Part shown: in pieces, positions 32,942 through 37,836 of the stretch | How the letters are laid out: each line of letters begins with the position of its first letter | How positions within the stretch are numbered: position 1 is the stretch's first letter | Virus record (IMG/VR): IMGVR_UViG_3300024346_005492 | Coordinates: 1-37,836 of that record | Length of the DNA: 37,836 bases | Source: a virus | Direction: 5' to 3' (one strand) | Notes under the pieces: model-generated | Told to the model about the DNA's origin: nothing | The model's database searches: none | Seen by the model: the letters and a program-made list of their open reading frames with translations, nothing else | Made by a program: the position numbers and the translations under genes

Positions 32942-33209
32942 TATCGCTCCTCAAGTTAGAGTTAATTTATTTACCCAAATTCATGAAATTTGTTTTCATG
33001 GACAAGGAGGTTATGACTGGGATACAGTATATAATATGCCTACATGGTTAAGGAAATTTACATTTCATAAAATCCAAGAACATTACACTAAACAGAATGA
33101 ACAAATGGAAAAAGCTAACGGTGACCAAAAAACTACTTTAATAGATTCTACAGGTAAAGTCCAATCTCCAGAATTTGCTAAAAATAAAAAACCAACAAGT
33201 TATAAATAA
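32889..33209 (+). CDS. Downstream overlapping frame, hub-assembly/chaperone-like
   Basis: This frame holds a conserved-looking core, FTQIHEICFHGQGGYDWDTVYNMPTWLRKFTFHKIQEHYTKQNE, that I associate with a small protein encoded next to gp26-like genes in T4-like phages. There is no ATG ahead of the core. The only usable start is a GTG at the left coordinate, 53 bases inside the upstream gene, which is odd because every other start here is ATG. The residues encoded before the T run therefore may not be real. Either translation starts at the GTG or another non-ATG codon, or ribosomes slip (+1 or -2) on the T run at 32921 and fuse it to the upstream protein. The C-terminus is Lys-rich and probably disordered. 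Confidence 0.65.
   Translation: MRRSLSLLISTFFGLTLNIAPQVRVNLFTQIHEICFHGQGGYDWDTVYNMPTWLRKFTFHKIQEHYTKQNEQMEKANGDQKTTLIDSTGKVQSPEFAKNKKPTSYK
32921..32927 (+). other. Seven-T run, possible ribosomal frameshift site
   Basis: Context AAC-TTT-TTT-TGG in the upstream frame, four codons before its TAA. The downstream frame is reached by a +1 or -2 shift. Tail-gene frameshifts are known in other phages just before the tape measure. I see no strong pseudoknot, and the run could also be a sequencing or assembly length error. Confidence 0.4.
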
Positions 33210-33222
33210 AATTAAATTATTA

Positions 33223-33232
33223 AATATTTATA
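33223..33232 (+). promoter_or_regulatory. AATATTTATA box before the tape-measure gene
   Basis: Exact AATATTTATA ending 11 bases before the ATG of the tape-measure gene. Confidence 0.5.
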
Positions 33233-33243
33233 ACAAAATATAA

Positions 33244-36012
33244 ATGGCTGCAACCAACCCTAATATTGAGGATTTAAAAAAACAAATTGAAGACCTAAAA
33301 AAAGTATATAAACAATTGACTGGGAAACCAGTTACAATTGTTGATGCAAGTACAATTAGAGGAATTCAAGATGCTCAAGATGCTATTAGGGTTTTAACTG
33401 ATGCTATTGACACAGCCTCAGAAAGAGCATCAAGATTTGGAGATGGATTTGCTAGTGTTCAACAAGATCTTCAAGCAATTGTTGGTGAATTACAAAAAAG
33501 CAATAATGCTCAAAATTTAGCAACAAAAGCTTTAAAAGGTACCCAAGATATAGCTCAAAAATTAAAGTATGATCAACAAGATATTAGTAGATTATCTTTA
33601 AAAGAATTAGAACAATATAAAGAAAAATTAAAACAACAACAATCCGAAGCTAAATTTCAAGCAGAAATTTTAGCAAGAGAAAAAGGTATTGTTGATATTA
33701 ATCGTGTAAATCTTCGTTTCCGAAGAGATCTTACGGATAGTGAAAGATCTATATTAGAAGGTTTAAAAGCAGGACTACCAGTATATGAGGATATTAATAC
33801 TCTTTTAGAAGGTAGAATTAAAAAAGAAAAAGATATCAATAACCTTATGGGAATTGGTGGTGCGGCTGTTGAAGGTATAGATAAAGCTTTAGAGGAAATT
33901 GGATTTGGTGGTTTAAGTAAAGCTTTAGGTCTTGAAGAAGTTAAAGAGCGAATGAAAGAAGTCGCTGAAGAAATTCAAGAAGCAGGTCATGATACTGATA
34001 GTTTTGCTAATAAATTTAAAGTATTAAAAGCAGGAATTAGTGAGGCAGGAAATAATTTAATATCAACTTTAAAAGACCCCCTTACAGCAACACTTTTTGT
34101 AGTTACTGAACTAGTTGAAGCTTTAAAAGATGTAGATGCTGGAGCTGGTAAAATGGCTAAAAACTTTGGTGTTAGTTTCCATGAAGCTTTACATTTAAAA
34201 GGTGAAATGAACTCAATTGCGGGTTCTACATCTGATGTTAATGTAACTACTGGCAAATTAGTAGAAAGTTTTACAACATTAAATAATGCTTTTGGAACAT
34301 TTGCTTCTTTAAGTGAAGAATCATTAGTAACATTTACTAAATTAACAAAACAAGCTGGTCTTAGTGAAGAAGCTGCTATTGCTTTAACTAAAACCTCTTT
34401 ATTAAATAATAAAACTGTTGAGGATACAACTTCTGAATATCTGGGACAAGTTGAAGCCTTTAAAGCTCAAACAGGTTCTGCTATTAATACAAAATTAGTA
34501 TTAGAAGACATAGGAAAAATATCAGCAGCAACCGCTTTAACATTAGGAAATACACCCAAAGCATTAGCTGAAGCTGCTGTTACGGCTCGTTCTTTAGGTA
34601 TGTCTATAGAACAAGTAAACCAAGCAGCAAGTCAATTACTTAATTTTGAATCATCTATTACCTCAGAATTAGAAGCTGAATTATTAACTGGTAAAGATTT
34701 AAATTTAGAAGAAGCAAGACGAGCGGCTTTAAATGGTGATATAGCTACTTTATCTAAAGAAATTTCTAAAAATATAGGCACAGCTGCGGAATTTAGTAAA
34801 ATGAATGTTATACAAAAAGAAGCATTAGCTAAATCAGTAGGTATGTCTCGTGAAGATTTAGCTAAAACCTTACAAGATCAAGCAGTTTTAAATAAATTAA
34901 AAGGTGTTGAAGGTAAAACTGCTAAAGAAAAATTTGATAATTTAGTTAAAGAGGTAGGTTTAGAAAAAGCTAAAAAAGAATTAGGAGATGAAGCCTTAGC
35001 AAATCAATTTGCTGGTCAAAACGTAGCTGAAAGGTTTGGTGCTACAATGGATAAAGTTAAAGAAATTTTTATTTCATTAGCCGAACCATTACTACCAGTA
35101 CTAGAAATATTTACAGATATATTTAAAATTGTGGGTCCTATTGTTGGTTTAATAGGGAAAATGGTTCATTATGCCGCTGAATTAGGTAAACCGTTACTTA
35201 TGGTTTATGGTGTGTATAAAGGAATCCAAGCAGCCCAATCAGCAAGTTTAGTAATAAGTCGCTCAGCATCTATTATAGAAGCAGGTAAATTAACTTTATT
35301 ACAACAACAATTAGCTACAGAAGGCGAATTAAGTTTATTAGACAAAATAACACTTGGTTTAGCCCAAGCTAAATTGTTTATATTTAATCAACAATATAGA
35401 ACTAAAGTATTAGAAGCAACCCAAGAAAAAATTATTGGTGGGCTTACAAGAATTTCATTAGTTATTCAAGAAGCTTATCAAGCTGTTAAGTTAAGAGGTT
35501 TAGCTACTACAGCAAGAGATATAGCCATGCAAACTGCTCTTAAAGCAAAACAATTAGGAGGATTTTTAGTAGATGTAGGAAAGTTTGCAATTAAATCAGC
35601 AATTGCTGTTGCTGGAATTCCAATTGTAGGTCCTATATTAGCTATTGGAGCTATTGCCGCTGCTCTTTCTGGTGGTATGGCTTTATATAATAAATTTAAA
35701 GGTAATGACGTTGTATCTGGTGGGTATGGAAAACGTACGTTAATGGCACCTGAAGGCGCTATTGCTTTAAATGACAAAGATACAATAATAGCAGGAACCG
35801 ATTTAGGAGGTAAAAATAAATCTAAAAACAATACAGGTGAAGCATCATCTCAAACCAACACTGCTTCTTCTATTGATATAACACCATTAATTGATAAAAT
35901 GGCTGCTGTAGAAGGATTATTATCTCAAATATTACAAAAAGAAACTAACATCTATATGGATTCAACTAAAGTTGGAACTGGATTTGCTATGAGCACATCT
36001 AAAATTCAATAA
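33244..36012 (+). CDS. Tail tape-measure protein
   Basis: The 922-residue product has the make-up of a tape measure. The first 270 or so residues are long amphipathic coiled coils (IEDLKKQIEDLKKVY, ELEQYKEKLKQQQSEAK). A central helical part follows with LAEAAVTARSLGMSIEQVNQA near 444-464 and SREDLAKTLQDQAVL near 537-551. Two hydrophobic stretches lie at about 606-640 (LAEPLLPVLEIF...IVGPIVGLIG) and 786-816 (AVAGIPIVGPILAIGAIAAAL). The C-terminus has GGYGKRTLMAPEGAIALNDKDTIIAG, a tail seen in other marine phage tape measures. It sets tail length inside the tube and leaves first on injection. At roughly 0.15 nm per residue it predicts a tail near 140 nm. It is the last large gene before an unknown structural protein. 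Confidence 0.9.
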   Translation: MAATNPNIEDLKKQIEDLKKVYKQLTGKPVTIVDASTIRGIQDAQDAIRVLTDAIDTASERASRFGDGFASVQQDLQAIVGELQKSNNAQNLATKALKGTQDIAQKLKYDQQDISRLSLKELEQYKEKLKQQQSEAKFQAEILAREKGIVDINRVNLRFRRDLTDSERSILEGLKAGLPVYEDINTLLEGRIKKEKDINNLMGIGGAAVEGIDKALEEIGFGGLSKALGLEEVKERMKEVAEEIQEAGHDTDSFANKFKVLKAGISEAGNNLISTLKDPLTATLFVVTELVEALKDVDAGAGKMAKNFGVSFHEALHLKGEMNSIAGSTSDVNVTTGKLVESFTTLNNAFGTFASLSEESLVTFTKLTKQAGLSEEAAIALTKTSLLNNKTVEDTTSEYLGQVEAFKAQTGSAINTKLVLEDIGKISAATALTLGNTPKALAEAAVTARSLGMSIEQVNQAASQLLNFESSITSELEAELLTGKDLNLEEARRAALNGDIATLSKEISKNIGTAAEFSKMNVIQKEALAKSVGMSREDLAKTLQDQAVLNKLKGVEGKTAKEKFDNLVKEVGLEKAKKELGDEALANQFAGQNVAERFGATMDKVKEIFISLAEPLLPVLEIFTDIFKIVGPIVGLIGKMVHYAAELGKPLLMVYGVYKGIQAAQSASLVISRSASIIEAGKLTLLQQQLATEGELSLLDKITLGLAQAKLFIFNQQYRTKVLEATQEKIIGGLTRISLVIQEAYQAVKLRGLATTARDIAMQTALKAKQLGGFLVDVGKFAIKSAIAVAGIPIVGPILAIGAIAAALSGGMALYNKFKGNDVVSGGYGKRTLMAPEGAIALNDKDTIIAGTDLGGKNKSKNNTGEASSQTNTASSIDITPLIDKMAAVEGLLSQILQKETNIYMDSTKVGTGFAMSTSKIQ

Positions 36013-36015
36013 TCT

Positions 36016-36025
36016 AATATTTATA
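36016..36025 (+). promoter_or_regulatory. AATATTTATA box before the 81-residue gene
   Basis: Exact AATATTTATA immediately after the tape-measure stop, 11 bases before the next ATG. Confidence 0.5.
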
Positions 36026-36036
36026 ATAAAATAACT

Positions 36037-36282
36037 ATGGGACTCTTAGACAAATTAACAAAAGACGGTTCACTATTAACCGCTATGGATGGTAAAAAAC
36101 CTTTAGAATACGATAAAGTACCCAACTATCCAGAACAATTAAAAAAATCACAATTAGATTTAGATGGTAAAAAGCCATTAGAATATGATAGACAAACTGT
36201 TCAAATTGCAAGTTTACCTTATTCACAATTAGATTTAGACGGTAAAAACCCAAACAAATATTTAGATAATCCTCCAAAGTAA
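36037..36282 (+). CDS. Small three-repeat protein, 81 residues
   Basis: The product contains three copies of a short unit: AMDGKKPLEYD (16-26), LDLDGKKPLEYD (40-51) and LDLDGKNPNKYLD near the C-terminus. The second and third copies are preceded by a similar lead (KKSQ and PYSQ). It begins MGLLDKLTKDG and has no membrane segment. I do not recognise a function. It has its own upstream box, and its stop overlaps the next start (TAATG), so it is probably made together with the following structural-type protein. A short linear peptide that binds along the tail or baseplate is a guess. Confidence 0.65.
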   Translation: MGLLDKLTKDGSLLTAMDGKKPLEYDKVPNYPEQLKKSQLDLDGKKPLEYDRQTVQIASLPYSQLDLDGKNPNKYLDNPPK

Positions 36283-37836
36283 TGGGATTAATCGACTTAA
36301 AGACTGATCTTAAGTCCCTTAAATATGGGAAGGATACCATCGGAGGAGGGTATAGTGGACAACCCTATATTCAAACTCCAATTCCCGAAAGTTTTAATGA
36401 TTTAGGTGCTAACGAGGATTTTATTTTACGTGGTGGTATAAATGCTGTAAGAGATTCAGCAACAGATATCAAACGTTTAACTAAAATGTTTTCTGATTTA
36501 AAGTCTCCAAATGGAGTACTTTTTATAGCTAAACAAAACTTATTATCTCAAACAGCAGTTAGAACACAAACAAGTGGTGTTGTAAATGAAGGTATTTATA
36601 CACCTTTAAATACATTAGCTCAAGCAGGGGTAGTAGCTTTTGGTGGACATTTAAATAAACAAGGAGTAAATCCTTTTACATATACTGGTGCTTATGCAAA
36701 TAATGATAATTTGTATTACACTAGAATGATTAATTACAATATTGAAGCTATTCAATCCCCAGATGGAATATTAAAAAACCGATTAGTTGCTTTACAACAA
36801 TCCAAAATTTTAAATGTTTCTATTGGAGGGTTTGATAAAACAAGTAATATTTCATCTTTACCAAGTGATATTTTAACTTATGATGGAGGACCAGGTTCTA
36901 ATTTAGGAGTTGGTAAAACAAGTATAAGATTTTCGTCTCAAAGAACAGGTATAAATAATCCTTTATGGAATAATTATGTTAATAATATTTCTTCTTGGAC
37001 GGCGCCTCAAAATGCAAGAGGTTTTAGAGCAAATGGTGTAACAACTATTGAAGATTATAAATACAACCCATTAACATCTGGAATATCCGAAAAAGGAGGT
37101 ATTTATGATGAACTTTTAAGGGTTGGTGATAGAGAGTATGAAAATAGAGACTTAGACGGAAACATTTTACAATCAAATAATGTTTACAAACCAGGTAGTT
37201 TAGAACCTTATACTCCTGTTACTCAAGGACAAAAAATTCAAACTACGGTAAATGTAGATAATATAAGAGTCGGTGGTTTACAAGTAAATACTGAAAAACC
37301 ATGGACAAAATCACCTCAATATCTTTTACCTGATTTTAATGTAAATTCACCTCAAAGTGGTAGTTTAAGTAAGATTCCTACTGGTTCAATTAAACCACCC
37401 CTACGCCTAAACCCAAGTGGTTCTAGAAAGAATTACATTAATGGAGCTACTTTTAGAGTTTCTGGAAGTGGAGGTATTAGTGATAGATTAAAATTAGATC
37501 AACCTCCAACATTACCTGCTAATGTATATAAATCTGGAAGTATTACTGAAACCAATCCTTCAGTAGTTACAAATAATCAAACAATAACTTATTCTCCTGA
37601 TCTAATTAATAATTCACCTTCATACACCGAATCAGGAAGATTAATTGATTTTAGAAAAGTATTAAGAGAAAATTTAAAATCTCCAGATAAAGAAAAAAAT
37701 ACAGCAACAGGACAATTAACATTAGCTCCTGATTATGCTACAAAAAACGTTGGTGTTAGAAATCAATTAGGTAATCCTGGAGCTAACAGAAAAAACAAAA
37801 ACTATAGTTCATATACTAAAGGTGTTGTATACCCTG
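36282..37836 (+). CDS. Large unknown phage protein, probably tail/baseplate (partial)
   Basis: An open frame starts at the ATG inside the stop of the 81-residue gene and runs without a stop to the right edge (518 codons seen). It begins MGLIDLKTDLKSLKYGKD, similar in its first residues to the upstream small protein. It then has GGGYSGQPYIQTPIP, ANEDFILRGGINAVRDS, SPNGVLFIAKQNLLSQ, TPLNTLAQAGVVAFGGHLNK and a long Asn/Ser/Pro/Gly-rich part. The N-terminal blocks resemble a protein type I associate with uncultured marine phages, located after the tape measure, with no known function. No catalytic motif is visible. Position suggests a tail or baseplate component. The C-terminus lies outside the window. 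Confidence 0.8.
   Translation, partial: MGLIDLKTDLKSLKYGKDTIGGGYSGQPYIQTPIPESFNDLGANEDFILRGGINAVRDSATDIKRLTKMFSDLKSPNGVLFIAKQNLLSQTAVRTQTSGVVNEGIYTPLNTLAQAGVVAFGGHLNKQGVNPFTYTGAYANNDNLYYTRMINYNIEAIQSPDGILKNRLVALQQSKILNVSIGGFDKTSNISSLPSDILTYDGGPGSNLGVGKTSIRFSSQRTGINNPLWNNYVNNISSWTAPQNARGFRANGVTTIEDYKYNPLTSGISEKGGIYDELLRVGDREYENRDLDGNILQSNNVYKPGSLEPYTPVTQGQKIQTTVNVDNIRVGGLQVNTEKPWTKSPQYLLPDFNVNSPQSGSLSKIPTGSIKPPLRLNPSGSRKNYINGATFRVSGSGGISDRLKLDQPPTLPANVYKSGSITETNPSVVTNNQTITYSPDLINNSPSYTESGRLIDFRKVLRENLKSPDKEKNTATGQLTLAPDYATKNVGVRNQLGNPGANRKNKNYSSYTKGVVYP

Overview
The window is a piece of a tailed, double-stranded DNA phage with a contractile tail. The evidence is a T4-type set of virion genes: the C-terminus of a gp23-like major capsid protein, gp13/gp14/gp15-like neck and tail-completion proteins, a gp18 sheath, a gp19 tail tube, a T4-type baseplate protein and a tape measure. 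All recognisable genes are on the + strand. The DNA is AT-rich. Start codons are nearly all ATG and sit behind A-rich leaders with no convincing Shine-Dalgarno sequence, which is typical of Bacteroidota genes, so I infer a Bacteroidota (perhaps Flavobacteria-like) host from an aquatic habitat. No tRNA, CRISPR array, integrase, insertion sequence or attachment site was seen. No gap between genes reaches 300 bases.

Layout. (1) 1-191: end of the major capsid gene, then a strong terminator. (2) 304-2670: three overlapping genes with enzyme-like products: a DDAH/amidinotransferase-superfamily enzyme, a phosphatidylserine-decarboxylase-like enzyme and a PhoH ATPase. (3) 2710-5889: a small virion-like protein and the gp13-, gp14- and gp15-like neck/tail-completion genes. 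(4) 5923-22339: a 15.5-kb gene for a 5170-residue collagen-like fibre ending in an S74 self-cleaving chaperone, followed by two small genes. (5) 22391-28811: five overlapping sugar genes (three-domain glycosyltransferase, FkbM methyltransferase, GT4 glycosyltransferase, a homologue of bacterial autotransporter heptosyltransferases, and an NAD-dependent sugar epimerase). (6) 28833-32111: a second fibre-like protein, a coiled-coil protein, sheath and tube, closed by a terminator. (7) 32210-37836: baseplate/chaperone gene, an overlapping downstream frame, tape measure, an 81-residue repeat protein and a large unknown protein that runs off the window.

The most interesting reading is that regions 4 and 5 form one system. 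The fibre is almost entirely Gly-X-Y triplets filled with Ser, Thr and Ala. One downstream enzyme belongs to a family that puts heptose on serines of repetitive bacterial adhesins. I infer that the phage may glycosylate its own fibre. The triplet register of the fibre appears unbroken for more than 12 kb: every long-range distance I measured between equivalent motifs is a multiple of nine bases.

A second signal is an AATATTTATA-like box 10-30 bases before nine of the gene starts. It is probably this phage's late promoter, and it reads as the reverse complement of the T4 late promoter box. A third is a seven-T run in the overlap just before the tape measure, where a +1 or -2 ribosomal frameshift could join two frames.
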